64,000 nt of DNA from PMP191F sp047602185 (GTDB lineage: Bacteria > Bacteroidota > Bacteroidia > Chitinophagales > Chitinophagaceae). The notes below the pieces were generated by a model. The model did not search any database. It saw only the letters and a program-made list of their open reading frames with translations, and was not told the origin of the DNA. Numbering within the stretch: position 1 is the stretch's first letter; each line of letters begins with the position of its first letter. Position numbers and translations under genes: made by a program. Positions 24,187-33,858 of the stretch are shown piece after piece. The stretch covers positions 4,898,001 to 4,962,000 of the forward strand of contig JASGHY010000001.1 of assembly GCA_047602185.1 (NCBI GenBank). Direction: 5' to 3'.

Positions 24187-24879
24187 TTAGAACAGGTAGA
24201 AACAGGTGAATACGAATACCCATACCAGATCTACAAAGTGCCAGTACAAACCAGCTTTCTCAATCATCAGGTAATGGCCTCTGCGGTCAAATACACCTTT
24301 GTAGGTCATGATGAACATGATGATATTGATAATTACACCAGAGAATACGTGGAAACCGTGGAAACCGGTAATGGTAAAGAAAAAGTTACAGAAGTTGGTC
24401 GAAGGCATTGTTCCATCTGCATTCAGGAAAGGGCTTCCGAATTCGGTTGGAATTTTTCCCCACCAGGCGCCTTCTGCATGTAAGTGAGTCCACTCCCATG
24501 CCTGGCAGCTCAGGAACGCAATACCACCAATAATAGTCCATGCCAGCCATTTCAGTACAGCTTTACGGTCGTTGTTGTGACCAGCGCCTACGGCCAATAC
24601 CATGGTTACCGAGCTCATGATCAGGATAAAGGTCATTAAGCTCACGAACACCAGCGGCAGGTGTGTGTGTCCCATCAGCGGGAAAGAAGAAAACACGTGG
24701 TTAGGGTCAGGCCATGAGTTACTGGCGAAACGTGCAGTTCCGTAAGAAATAAGGAATGCGCCAAAAGTAAAAGCGTCACTCATCAGGAAAAACCACATCA
24801 TCAGTTTACCGTACTCCACGTTATAGGGACTTTTACCCCCAGACCACCATTTTTGATTCGCCGGTATCGCTTGTGCCAT
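24187..24879 (-). CDS. ctaE: Cytochrome c oxidase subunit III (copy 1)
   Basis: This 230-residue protein has five predicted membrane helices and starts with YGKLMMWFFLMSDAFTFGAF. Subunit III signatures are present: the acidic-lipid region in SCQAWEWTHL, and GFHGFHVFSGVIINI followed by YWHFVDLVWVFVFTCFYLF at the C-terminus. It supports proton uptake and stability of subunit I. A second subunit III gene lies immediately upstream (44-base gap). The pairing of two different copies is common in Bacteroidota. Confidence 0.92.
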   Translation of the reverse strand: MAQAIPANQKWWSGGKSPYNVEYGKLMMWFFLMSDAFTFGAFLISYGTARFASNSWPDPNHVFSSFPLMGHTHLPLVFVSLMTFILIMSSVTMVLAVGAGHNNDRKAVLKWLAWTIIGGIAFLSCQAWEWTHLHAEGAWWGKIPTEFGSPFLNADGTMPSTNFCNFFFTITGFHGFHVFSGVIINIIMFIMTYKGVFDRRGHYLMIEKAGLYWHFVDLVWVFVFTCFYLF

Positions 24880-24923
24880 GTTACTGTTTTAAAAAGTTCT
24901 TTAAATAACTGACTATTGAGTAT

Positions 24924-25487
24924 TTATATTTTTAGCAAAAAGAAAATGAACAGGTAGATCCATAACACGTCTACAAAATGCCAGTAAGTGCTCATTACCT
25001 CTACCGGCACCGGGTTATAGTTCCTGATCTTTGAACTGTATGCCCTGAAATAGATCACCAGCAACGCAACGATACCACCCAGTACGTGCAACGCGTGCAA
25101 CCCAAAGATGATATACAGGAACTGACCAGCTCCTGAACCGGTAAACCTTACTCCAATGCTCCACAGTTGTTTGAACCCTATAAACTGCATTACAATGAAA
25201 ATGATTCCCAGTATTGCGGTAACCGTCATCAGCCTGCGATACAGCGGCATATTTCTTTCTTTAAAAGCCTTAAGCGCTGCCTGTATCGTTACGCTGCTAA
25301 CAAGGATCACAGCTGTTGAATAATAAAAGATCGATGGTATTTTAACGGTTGTCCATCCGGGCAAACTGCCTTTTACAATATAGGCACTGGTCAATGCTGC
25401 AAACATCATAATGATGCTGCCAATGCCTACCCATAAAGTGAATTTATGGGGATGTATTTTTTGCTTCTGTGTGCTCACAACATTCAT
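24924..25487 (-). CDS. Cytochrome c oxidase subunit III (copy 2)
   Basis: This 187-residue, five-helix protein belongs to the same family as the next gene but is shorter. Signatures are LHALHVLGGIVALLVIYF and STYWHFVDVLWIYLF at the C-terminus. The N-terminus MNVVSTQKQKIHPHKFTLW is cytoplasmic. Whether both copies sit in one oxidase is not known from sequence. It follows the haem O synthase gene after 32 bases. Confidence 0.9.
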   Translation of the reverse strand: MNVVSTQKQKIHPHKFTLWVGIGSIIMMFAALTSAYIVKGSLPGWTTVKIPSIFYYSTAVILVSSVTIQAALKAFKERNMPLYRRLMTVTAILGIIFIVMQFIGFKQLWSIGVRFTGSGAGQFLYIIFGLHALHVLGGIVALLVIYFRAYSSKIRNYNPVPVEVMSTYWHFVDVLWIYLFIFFLLKI

Positions 25488-25519
25488 ATAAATGCTTTCC
25501 CTCTTAAATCAATTCTGCA

Positions 25520-26416
25520 CTAGTGTATCTTATCTGCCAGCAATGCAAGGAACACTATTGGCAGGTAAATGTAACTGCTGAACATTACCCTGCGTGCAGC
25601 CTTTGCCTCCATTTCGCGATATAGCCTGATGCTTTGCCATATCATAAACAGGTTGGCAATTGCTACAATTATACAGCTTACTATTCCACTGATCCCAACC
25701 AGGTAAGGCAATATGCCTACGGGAATCAATACCAATGAATAGATCACTGATTGTATGGCTGAGTATTTACCAGGTCCCTCTGTTGAAGGCATCAGTTTAA
25801 AACCGGCATTGCTGTAGTCCTTATGCGCCAGCCAGGCTATTGCCCAGAAGTGCGGAAACTGCCAGAAAAACTGGATGGCAAATAACACCCATCCACCGGC
25901 ACTCAGATCATCCTGACCTGCAGCCCACCCGATTAAACAGGGAAGACCTCCGGGTATAGCCCCAACCAATACTGAAATGGAACTAACCTTTTTGAGCGGT
26001 GTGTACATGAAAGCGTAGATAAACCAGCTTACCAATGCAACACCGGCAGACAGCATATTAAAGAAGTAAGCCAATATAAACAAACCGCCTGCCAGGGTAA
26101 TAAAAGCGAAGGCCCAGCCTTCTGCCACACTCATTCTGCCAGATGCAACAGGACGTTTTGCAGTCCGCTTCATCAAGGCATCAGTGTCTCTCTCCACTAC
26201 CTGGTTTACAGCGTTTGCACTTCCGGTTACCAGCATGCCTCCTATAAAGAACAGGATGATCATACCCCAGTCGTAGCTTACAACTTTGGGTGCCAGCAGG
26301 TAACTGATTACAGCCGAAAACACAACCATAAAGCTGAGGCTGAACTTAATCAGCAGCATGTAATCTCTTACCTTACCACCTATTGTTAAAGAACTATTTT
26401 GCTTCACTGTTTCCAC
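25520..26416 (-). CDS. ctaB: Protohaem IX farnesyltransferase (haem O synthase)
   Basis: This UbiA-family enzyme attaches farnesyl diphosphate to haem B, the first step toward haem A for the oxidase. Nine membrane helices are expected. The first Asp-rich motif is NAVNQVVERDTDALMKRT, and the second loop has AHKDYSNAGFKLMP. The start is uncertain. A frame opening at 26467 begins with residues encoded by AT-rich spacer-like DNA, and the GTG at 26416 (VETVKQNSS) looks more natural; another GTG three codons later is possible. It sits between subunits I and III, as in other Bacteroidota oxidase operons. Confidence 0.9.
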   Translation of the reverse strand: METVKQNSSLTIGGKVRDYMLLIKFSLSFMVVFSAVISYLLAPKVVSYDWGMIILFFIGGMLVTGSANAVNQVVERDTDALMKRTAKRPVASGRMSVAEGWAFAFITLAGGLFILAYFFNMLSAGVALVSWFIYAFMYTPLKKVSSISVLVGAIPGGLPCLIGWAAGQDDLSAGGWVLFAIQFFWQFPHFWAIAWLAHKDYSNAGFKLMPSTEGPGKYSAIQSVIYSLVLIPVGILPYLVGISGIVSCIIVAIANLFMIWQSIRLYREMEAKAARRVMFSSYIYLPIVFLALLADKIH

Positions 26417-26516
26417 CTGTTTCGTTTTTGAATGTTGGGTGAATAGTGAATGGCGAATCTGACACACTTAAACCAGTTGCACATTTCACATTTTCAAATC
26501 CGCACATTATAGCGCA

Positions 26517-28340
26517 TTAGTGTTTGCTTTCGTTAGCGCCGATAGGCTCGGTTTGCGGAATGAAATCGCGGCCATCTTTGCTGTAGTCATAAGCCCAGCG
26601 GTGTACTTCAGGAATTTCACCAGGCCAGTTACCGTGTCCGGGATTAATTGGCGTAGTCCATTCCAGGGTAGTAGCACCCCATGGATTTTGTGTTTTCACT
26701 TTTCTTCCTTTAAAAATAGAATAGAAGAAGTTGAACACGAACATCAACTGAATTGCAAATACGATCATTGCAACAGTAGAAATGAATTTATTCAGCTCAG
26801 CAAACTGTTTGAATGATTCCCAGTTGCTATAATCCATGTAGCGGCGGGGCATACCAGCCAGACCTTCGTAGTGCATAGGCCAGAAGATGAGGTACGCACC
26901 GATCAGAGTAACCCAGAAGTGGATATAAGCCATTGTATTATTCATATAACGGCCATACATTTTGGGGAACCAGTGATAGATACCGGCAAACATTCCGAAG
27001 AATGATGCCACACCCATTACTATATGGAAGTGAGCGATTACAAAATAAGAGTCATGCAAGTGAAGATCCAGGGTTGAGTTACCCAGGAAGATACCTGTTA
27101 AACCACCGGAGATGAACAGGCTCACAAAACCAATTGCGAACATCATACCGGGAGTGAAACGGATATTGCCTCTCCACAGAGTCGTTAACCAGTTGAACAC
27201 TTTGATAGCGGATGGAACCGCGATCAGCAATGTTAACAGTACGAATACAGAGCCAAGGAATGGGTTAAGACCAGTTACGAACATGTGGTGCGCCCATACC
27301 AGGAAGGCCAGGATACAGATGGCAAACATAGAAGCTACCATCGCCATGTAACCAAAGATGGGTTTACGCGAGTTCACTGAAAGTATTTCAGATGCCATAC
27401 CCATGGCTGGTAATAAGATGATATATACCTCTGGGTGACCAAGGAACCAGAACAAGTGTTGGTAAAGGATGGCATTACCACCTTCGTTAGGCAACGCTTG
27501 TTTGGTAGTAGCCAGGTAAATGTCTGACAGGTAGAAGCTGGTGCCTGCGTGACGGTCGAAGAACAGCAGGATGAAACCAGAGAATAATACAGGGAAAGAC
27601 AATACACCCAATACAGCTGTAAAGAACAGAGCCCAGATAGTGAGCGGCAGTTTGGTCATGCTCATACCTTTAGTACGCATGTTCAGTACAGTAGAAATAT
27701 AGTTAAGACCTGCAAGTAACTGAGACACTACGAACATCGCCATAGAGGTCATCCACAGATCCATACCCGCTTTTGAACCAGGTGAAGCATCACCCAATGC
27801 ACTTAACGGCGGATAAGCAGTCCAGCCACCACTGAAAGGACCAGTTTGCAGGAAGAAAGAAGAAATCATTACAATGCTACCACCAAAGAAAAACCAGTAG
27901 CTCAGCATATTCATGAGCGGAGAAGCCATATCACGAGCACCTACCTGCAGAGGAATAAGCAGGTTCGCAAAGGTTCCACTTAAACCACCGGTCAATACGA
28001 AGAATACCAGTACTGTACCGTGCATGGTAACCAATGCATAATAATGCTCTGCATTGATCTTACCACCTTTGGCCCAACGACCAAGGATCTGCTCCAGCCA
28101 GGGGAATGACTGGTCAGGATAACCGAGTTGCAAACGGAACAATACAGACATTAATCCACCCAAGATAGCCCAGATCATACCTGTGATAAGGAACTGTTTG
28201 GCGATCGTTTTGTGATCCTGGCTGAATACGTACTTAGTAATAAAAGTTTCTTTATGATGATGCACATGATGTTCGTCATGGTGCACTTCATGAGTGGTTA
28301 CTACTTCCGGATGTCCGTGCAAAGCTGCGTCGTGGCTCAT
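26517..28340 (-). CDS. ctaD: Cytochrome c oxidase subunit I (caa3 type)
   Basis: This 607-residue catalytic subunit of a haem-copper oxidase has about twelve core helices plus extra ends. Ligands are in place: the low-spin haem His in TMHGTVLVFF, CuB His and the crosslinked Tyr in GHPEVYIILLP, two CuB His in WAHHMFVTG, and haem His in HDSYFVIAHFHIVMG. It reduces oxygen to water and pumps protons. The N-terminus is exceptionally His-rich (11 His in the first 29 residues). It lies 56 bases after the subunit II gene. Confidence 0.97.
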   Translation of the reverse strand: MSHDAALHGHPEVVTTHEVHHDEHHVHHHKETFITKYVFSQDHKTIAKQFLITGMIWAILGGLMSVLFRLQLGYPDQSFPWLEQILGRWAKGGKINAEHYYALVTMHGTVLVFFVLTGGLSGTFANLLIPLQVGARDMASPLMNMLSYWFFFGGSIVMISSFFLQTGPFSGGWTAYPPLSALGDASPGSKAGMDLWMTSMAMFVVSQLLAGLNYISTVLNMRTKGMSMTKLPLTIWALFFTAVLGVLSFPVLFSGFILLFFDRHAGTSFYLSDIYLATTKQALPNEGGNAILYQHLFWFLGHPEVYIILLPAMGMASEILSVNSRKPIFGYMAMVASMFAICILAFLVWAHHMFVTGLNPFLGSVFVLLTLLIAVPSAIKVFNWLTTLWRGNIRFTPGMMFAIGFVSLFISGGLTGIFLGNSTLDLHLHDSYFVIAHFHIVMGVASFFGMFAGIYHWFPKMYGRYMNNTMAYIHFWVTLIGAYLIFWPMHYEGLAGMPRRYMDYSNWESFKQFAELNKFISTVAMIVFAIQLMFVFNFFYSIFKGRKVKTQNPWGATTLEWTTPINPGHGNWPGEIPEVHRWAYDYSKDGRDFIPQTEPIGANESKH

Positions 28341-28396
28341 GATCTGTTTATTTGAAATGGTCTCGAAATTTTATTCAGTTCTCTTTACGGATAAGT

Positions 28397-29482
28397 TTAT
28401 TTACCTGCCAGTGCAGTAGTAGCTGCTGCTGCAGATGTTACTGCTTTTGTGGTATCTGTACCCGCGGCTGGTTTCTGATTAGCAGGATCCAGCTCAGGGT
28501 GTACCTGTACATAAGCAGACTTCTGTTTTGCTTTCCACAGTAAAAACTCTTCCTGTGTTACTACTTTCACTAAACCTCTCATTGAATAGTGGCCATTTCC
28601 GCACATCTGGTCGCAGGAAATCTCATATTCAAATTTAGGATTGCCGGTGATCTTCCTCATTTCTTCAGTAGTGTACTGAGGAGTAAACCACATAGTAGTA
28701 GGCGTACCGGGCACAGCATCGGTTTTAAGACGGAAGTGTACCAAGCCCACATCGTGGATTACATCGCGTGAATTGATGATCAGTTTCACAGGCGTACCTT
28801 TTACAATGTACAACGCGTCATTGGTAACGATATCATCCTGTGCATATTTGTCCTCGAAGATGAGACCCAACTGGTTGCCACCATCGTCATCGATCTTCTT
28901 GAAGTATTTTTTTCCAAATTCTTTATCAGCACCAGGATAGCGATAGATCCAGCCAAACTGTTTGCCGGTAACTTCTACCTGCATAGCATTTTCAGGTGCC
29001 TCGCCGGTAATTTTAAACCAGTAGTACAAACCGAAACCTACCAGGATACAAAGCGTAATAGCAGGAACAGTTGTCCATAACATTTCCAGTTTGTTGTTGT
29101 GTGGATAGAAATAAGCAGTACGTTTTTCACTGTACTGATATTTATACGCAAACACAAACAATAAGATCTGTGTAATTACAAATACAACGCCTGTGATCAG
29201 GATGGTGATCTTCAGCATAGTGTCAATGCTTTCACCATGATCAGAAGCAGATGGGTGTACCATGAGGGTTTTTCCAATCAGCAGGTCATTACACCACCAT
29301 ACGCCTATTAAACCCAGCACAAGGAACACTACCATCAAAAAGGCATTAACCTTATTGTTTTGCTCAAAGGCTTTTTTCTCTCCCTTCAGCACAGATACAT
29401 ACTCACTGGCCTTGGCTATCTGAAACGTGATCAGAAACCCGAGAGCGAGAATAGCCAACAGAAATAATCCGGTTGTTGTCAT
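28397..29482 (-). CDS. ctaC: Cytochrome c oxidase subunit II with CuA site
   Basis: This 361-residue protein has three hydrophobic segments, one more at the N-terminus than the classical two. The cupredoxin domain has the CuA ligands His in VIHDVGLVHF, Cys-Glu-type loop CDQMC, and His/Met in GNGHYSMRG. There is no CxxCH at the C-terminus, so electrons should come from a separate cytochrome c or directly from alternative complex III. An Ala/Thr-rich tail ends the protein. It follows actF after a 177-base gap, suggesting a possible internal promoter. Confidence 0.95.
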   Translation of the reverse strand: MTTTGLFLLAILALGFLITFQIAKASEYVSVLKGEKKAFEQNNKVNAFLMVVFLVLGLIGVWWCNDLLIGKTLMVHPSASDHGESIDTMLKITILITGVVFVITQILLFVFAYKYQYSEKRTAYFYPHNNKLEMLWTTVPAITLCILVGFGLYYWFKITGEAPENAMQVEVTGKQFGWIYRYPGADKEFGKKYFKKIDDDGGNQLGLIFEDKYAQDDIVTNDALYIVKGTPVKLIINSRDVIHDVGLVHFRLKTDAVPGTPTTMWFTPQYTTEEMRKITGNPKFEYEISCDQMCGNGHYSMRGLVKVVTQEEFLLWKAKQKSAYVQVHPELDPANQKPAAGTDTTKAVTSAAAATTALAGK

Positions 29483-29659
29483 GATTTAATCAAAAATTTT
29501 ATTCCGGCGAAACAAGTTCTGTACAACCTGGTGTTCTATCAAAACAGGAGCAAAGTTCCTGCTTAACGGTGAGAATTGTACATATTGTTTTTTTCTGCCT
29601 GAAAACAATTAGTTATGAATCAATTCAAGATTTATTGTTCAGATCCACTTACCGATCCA

Positions 29660-30889
29660 TTAGGTATGGTGGATAACACTTTCTTTTATAAACGGATGGT
29701 TTTTAGCAAGTAATGGATACTTGGCAAAAGCCTGACCCGCTGTGTACATAATGATACCGATGAAACCTGCAGCCACACCAAAGTCAAACAGGTTCAGTTC
29801 AACATGCTCCTGGAACAGGCTGGCGAAGATCATCTGGTAGAAGTCTAACCAATGACCAAAGATGATCACGATTGCCATGAAAGCGATCGTGGTATAGTTC
29901 CTTTTTGAACCACGACGCATCAATATCAGCAACGGTGCAAGGAAGTTGATGATAAAGGCAAACCAGTAAAGACCGGTATAAGCACCGGCATGGTGGTCGG
30001 TGGTAATACGTGAATTGAAATAAACGGTTTCCTCAGGAATGTTAGCATACCAGATCAGCATGTACTGAGAGAACCACAGGTAAGTCCAGAACACAGAGAA
30101 TGCAAACATGAATTTACCAAGGTCATGCACGTGCTCCTGGTTGGTGTACTCCAGGTAGCCTTTATTTTTAAGGTATACAGTAAACAATACAATAAGAGAG
30201 ATACCAGACACCCAGCTACTGGCAAATGTGTACCAGCTATACATGGTAGAGTACCAGTGAGGATCAATACTCATTAACCAGAACCAGGGAATAGTAGACA
30301 TGGTAGTAAGCGCAAACCATACGATGAAGACCGCAGCCCATACCGTGTTCTTGAAAATATATTTTTTTCGGGCCTCTACGCTTGGTAAAGGATTGTTGTC
30401 CAACTCGCGTGATAACAGGCGCATTTTGCGACCCAGTACTATCCACAGACCAATGGTAAGGGTAGTCCAGATAATGTAGAATTTGGCGTTCAGAAAGCCA
30501 GCTTTACCTTCCAGGATCTTGTCGCCATGTGGATGCAACCAGTGGTAAATGTGCGGATCAACTGTAACGCAGTAGATCATTACAGCCAGCGCAATGATAC
30601 CAATGGGGATAACGGCTATTGAAATTGCTTCAGCTACTCTTCTGAAAGTAAGCTGCCAGCTACCAAATGCCAGTGTGGTGGCACAGATAAAGAACATGGA
30701 TGCGTTGGAAATAAGCAGGAAGAATATGCTGTTGTGCAGCATGGTAGCCCAAAACCTTTTCTGATGATGCTCATCTCCACTTCCATACATGATGAACCCG
30801 ATAATTACAGCTAATACACCCACAGCCATCAGTGCCATGGACCACGTTTTGTATCGCTTCGGGATGTCAAAAAATTCTTTAATAGCCAT
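29660..30889 (-). CDS. actF: Alternative complex III subunit ActF (NrfD/PsrC-like)
   Basis: This membrane subunit has about ten helices; the start MAIKEFFDIPKRYKTW gives 409 residues. Several conserved segments match the Bacteroidota quinol:cytochrome c oxidoreductase subunit: FRRVAEAISI near residue 85, IDPHWYSTMYSWYTFASSW in the middle, and FWTYLWFSQYMLIWYANIPEE. ActF pairs with ActC and probably contributes a proton path rather than the main quinol site. It is the last act gene, directly ahead of the oxidase genes. Confidence 0.93.
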   Translation of the reverse strand: MAIKEFFDIPKRYKTWSMALMAVGVLAVIIGFIMYGSGDEHHQKRFWATMLHNSIFFLLISNASMFFICATTLAFGSWQLTFRRVAEAISIAVIPIGIIALAVMIYCVTVDPHIYHWLHPHGDKILEGKAGFLNAKFYIIWTTLTIGLWIVLGRKMRLLSRELDNNPLPSVEARKKYIFKNTVWAAVFIVWFALTTMSTIPWFWLMSIDPHWYSTMYSWYTFASSWVSGISLIVLFTVYLKNKGYLEYTNQEHVHDLGKFMFAFSVFWTYLWFSQYMLIWYANIPEETVYFNSRITTDHHAGAYTGLYWFAFIINFLAPLLILMRRGSKRNYTTIAFMAIVIIFGHWLDFYQMIFASLFQEHVELNLFDFGVAAGFIGIIMYTAGQAFAKYPLLAKNHPFIKESVIHHT

Positions 30890-30925
30890 TATCAACAATT
30901 TATTCGTTCTGTGATCGGGTCTTGA

Positions 30926-31555
30926 TTATTTTTTAGCAGTTGAATCAGTGCTGCTACCGCCAATTTTCTCGGCTTGTTTTCCTTTGATATAGTGAATGAT
31001 CTGCCAACGCTGTGTGGTAGTTAACTGAGAAGCATAGCTACCCATCAGGTTCTTACCATAAGTAACAGAGTAAAACATCTGTCCTTCAGGCATGTGCAGA
31101 TAGTTGCCACCAACCAGGTTTGCAGGTTGTGCACCGTAAGGACCTTCGCTTCCGTCAGGTCTTTTCTTCAGCGGGCCACTTCCATCCAGTGCAGCACCAT
31201 GACAAATACCACAGTTGATAAGATATAAACGCTCTGCTTCTATTTTCTGTACAGAATCCAGTGCAGGCAGCGGATTGGCAATTGTTTTTGAAAGAGCGTA
31301 ATTAGTTGTATCACCCTGTTTGTCCTGTGTCAGCGGGAAAGGAAGCATTTCGCCTCTTTTCATAGTTCCTGCAACAGGCAGCCTGTTATAATGGATACCC
31401 TGTTTTTCCAGCGTATCGTACGGAGCATAAGACTCATAAGCACGGCTGTAGGCCATATCGGGCATATAAACATGTCCCGGACTTCTTCTCACATCACTGC
31501 AGCTCCATACTGCTACTGCCAGTACTAAAACAGTTATGATTGATACTTTTTTCAT
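30926..31555 (-). CDS. actE: Alternative complex III monohaem cytochrome ActE
   Basis: This 209-residue lipoprotein has signal MKKVSIITVLVLAVAVWSC with Cys as the lipidation site. The cytochrome c domain has one haem site, CGICH, and a probable axial Met in YLHMPEGQMFYSVTYG. A conserved N-terminal segment (YMPDMAYSRAYESY) wraps around other subunits in known complexes. ActE passes electrons from ActA toward the oxidase. It is followed by actF after 36 bases. Confidence 0.94.
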   Translation of the reverse strand: MKKVSIITVLVLAVAVWSCSDVRRSPGHVYMPDMAYSRAYESYAPYDTLEKQGIHYNRLPVAGTMKRGEMLPFPLTQDKQGDTTNYALSKTIANPLPALDSVQKIEAERLYLINCGICHGAALDGSGPLKKRPDGSEGPYGAQPANLVGGNYLHMPEGQMFYSVTYGKNLMGSYASQLTTTQRWQIIHYIKGKQAEKIGGSSTDSTAKK

Positions 31556-31624
31556 CTGTATTAAAAATTCGTCGTTTAAATGGCGCCGGTAATTCCGGCC
31601 ATTTACTGGAATGAACTATTCAGT

Positions 31625-32215
31625 TTATGCTGTAACCGCTTCGCTGGCCGGATACAATTTATCTTCTTTGTCGTAACGACCTAACCACCATCCTGTTTCA
31701 GCAGTCTGCACATCAGTTTCTACTGCACCGGCATTCTTCAGGAACGCAAGCACCTCTGCCTCGTTTGTTTTTTCCGTGCACTCAATCACCATTACAAACA
31801 GATCGTCTGTAGCACGTGCATGGAAATGATGCTTTTTTACGAAAGGAGCCAACTGGCACAGGTAGCAAAAGGTTAATACCATCCCTACGCAGGCACACAA
31901 CACGGTAAACTCAAAAGTGATAGGTATCCAGGCTGGTAATGCAAAGTGTGGTTTACCACCAATGTTCAAAGGCCAGTCACTGGTAAATATCCATGAAATA
32001 GAACTTAATGCGATAGTAGTACCGGTGATCCCGTAAATGAATCCCGCAGTGTGAATACTGGTATCACGTAAGCCCATTGCTTTGTCGAGGCCATGCACCG
32101 GGAACGGTGTATAGATGTCGTGAATTTTATAGCCCGCTTTGCGCACTTTTGATGTAGCGCTGAACAGGGGCTCCTCGTTATCAAAACAACCGACTACAAA
32201 TTTTTTTACAGCCAT
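31625..32215 (-). CDS. actD: Alternative complex III subunit ActD (DUF3341)
   Basis: This 196-residue protein starts with a soluble alpha/beta region (FDNEEPLFSATSKVRKAGYKIHDIYTPFPVHGLD), the hallmark of DUF3341/ActD. Two membrane helices follow (about residues 58-78 and 98-120), and a soluble C-terminal domain. It carries no cofactor and is a structural subunit of the complex. The gene sits between actC and actE in the standard order. Confidence 0.95.
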   Translation of the reverse strand: MAVKKFVVGCFDNEEPLFSATSKVRKAGYKIHDIYTPFPVHGLDKAMGLRDTSIHTAGFIYGITGTTIALSSISWIFTSDWPLNIGGKPHFALPAWIPITFEFTVLCACVGMVLTFCYLCQLAPFVKKHHFHARATDDLFVMVIECTEKTNEAEVLAFLKNAGAVETDVQTAETGWWLGRYDKEDKLYPASEAVTA

Positions 32216-32273
32216 ATACTGATTTTCAAAATTTCAGATTTCAATTACTGTCCCATCCGCAGATCAACCAATA

Positions 32274-33725
32274 TTAATGGTGATCGTCGTGGTGAGTTTC
32301 GTGAACAAACGCTTCCAGTGATTCTTCTTCAATATGCGCCATATCTGCTTTATAATTCTCACCGGATCTTTTCAGGATGTGTTTGATCTCTGCCAACGCA
32401 ATTACAGGGAAGAATTTAGAGAACAGGAAGTAACAGGTAAAGAACAACCCGAACGTACCCATATAGAAGCCGATCTCCCAGATAGATGGTGCGTAGTAAG
32501 TACTCCAGCTACTGGGGATATAATCCCTGTACAGTGAAGTAACGATGATCACAAAACGTTCAAACCACATACCAACGTTCACGATTACAGACATAAAGAA
32601 AGTGAACACAATGTTTCTGCGCAGCTTTCTGAACCAGAAGAACTGTGGTGCAATTACGTTACAGCTCATCATCAGCCAGTAACTCCATGCGTAAGGAGTA
32701 GTAAGGTCCCAACGGTTTTTGAAGGCAGCAGCTTCATAAGGGTTCTGACCGTACCAGGAAATGAACAACTCTGTAATATAGGCAACACCCACAATAGAAC
32801 CGGTCAATACAATAACCTTGTTCATTACCTCAATGTGCTCCAGTGTAATATAATCTTCCAGCTTCAGTACTTTACGGGTGATCAGCAACAAGGTTTGCAC
32901 CATGGCAAAACCAGAGAAGATGGCACCTGCAACGAAATAAGGAGGAAAGATGGTTGTATGCCAGCCCGGGATTACCGAAGTGGCGAAGTCAAATGATACG
33001 ATAGTGTGTACTGACAATACCAGCGGCGTACTTAAACCAGCCAGTACTAATGACAAACTTTCATGACGTTGCCAGTGTTTAGTAGAACCAGTCCAGCCAA
33101 AAGACAACAGGCCATACATCAATTTGCGCCATTTCAGTTTTGCCCGGTCACGTACTGATGCAAGGTCAGGCAATAAGCCAGAGTACCAGAACAACAGTGA
33201 TACGGTGAAGTAAGTAGAGATCGCGAATACGTCCCACAACAGAGGAGAGTTAAAGTTAGCCCACAGCGGACCGCGGGTGTTGGGGTAAGGCAGTACAAAG
33301 AAGGCCATCCACACACGACCCATGTGCCAGATCGGGAACTGACCCGCGCACATTACCGCAAAGATGGTCATCGCTTCAGCCGCACGGTTTACACCTGTTC
33401 TCCATCCCTGGCGGAACAGCAACAGGATCGCAGAGATCAGCGTACCGGCGTGACCAATACCTACCCACCACACGAAGTTGGTGATATCCCAACCCCATCC
33501 GATGGTTTTATTAAGGTTCCACTGACCGATACCGTACGTTACGTCCCTGTAAATGGAGTACACCCCAAATAACAAAAGAACAACAGAGATAATGAATCCC
33601 ACCCACCATGATCTGGTTGGCTTGGCTTCAATAGGCCTGATGATATCTTCCGTTACCTGGTGATAATCCTTGCTACCATCTACCAGCGGACCTCTTGTTT
33701 GCGATTCGAACTTTAATAATGACAT
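32274..33725 (-). CDS. actC: Alternative complex III subunit ActC (NrfD-like, quinol-binding)
   Basis: This 483-residue membrane protein has about ten helices. NrfD/PsrC signatures include FVWWVGIGHAGTLISAILLLFRQGWRTGVNRAAEAMTIFAV-type segments in helices 2-3 and WHTTIFPPYFVAGAIFSGFA. The conserved Asp/His near IWHMGRVW and VLSVHTIVSFDFA line the menaquinol site in homologous structures. It passes electrons to the iron-sulfur centres of ActB. The C-terminus is His-rich (HETHHDDHH), like the N-terminus of oxidase subunit I. Confidence 0.95.
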   Translation of the reverse strand: MSLLKFESQTRGPLVDGSKDYHQVTEDIIRPIEAKPTRSWWVGFIISVVLLLFGVYSIYRDVTYGIGQWNLNKTIGWGWDITNFVWWVGIGHAGTLISAILLLFRQGWRTGVNRAAEAMTIFAVMCAGQFPIWHMGRVWMAFFVLPYPNTRGPLWANFNSPLLWDVFAISTYFTVSLLFWYSGLLPDLASVRDRAKLKWRKLMYGLLSFGWTGSTKHWQRHESLSLVLAGLSTPLVLSVHTIVSFDFATSVIPGWHTTIFPPYFVAGAIFSGFAMVQTLLLITRKVLKLEDYITLEHIEVMNKVIVLTGSIVGVAYITELFISWYGQNPYEAAAFKNRWDLTTPYAWSYWLMMSCNVIAPQFFWFRKLRRNIVFTFFMSVIVNVGMWFERFVIIVTSLYRDYIPSSWSTYYAPSIWEIGFYMGTFGLFFTCYFLFSKFFPVIALAEIKHILKRSGENYKADMAHIEEESLEAFVHETHHDDHH

Positions 33726-33858
33726 GTTATTCGCTTTTTAGCTATCAGCTCCTCGGCTTTTCGCTGAAAATTTTTTCTATCCTTATCAATGAGTAGTGAT
33801 GGTGTTATCCGCTCACTACATGCTATCAATCAAAATGTGCCATTGCCTGCACTACGCA

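Noticed and set aside
22781..29482. Two subunit III genes as an assembly duplication
   Set aside because: They differ in length and sequence; paired subunit III genes are usual in Bacteroidota oxidase operons.
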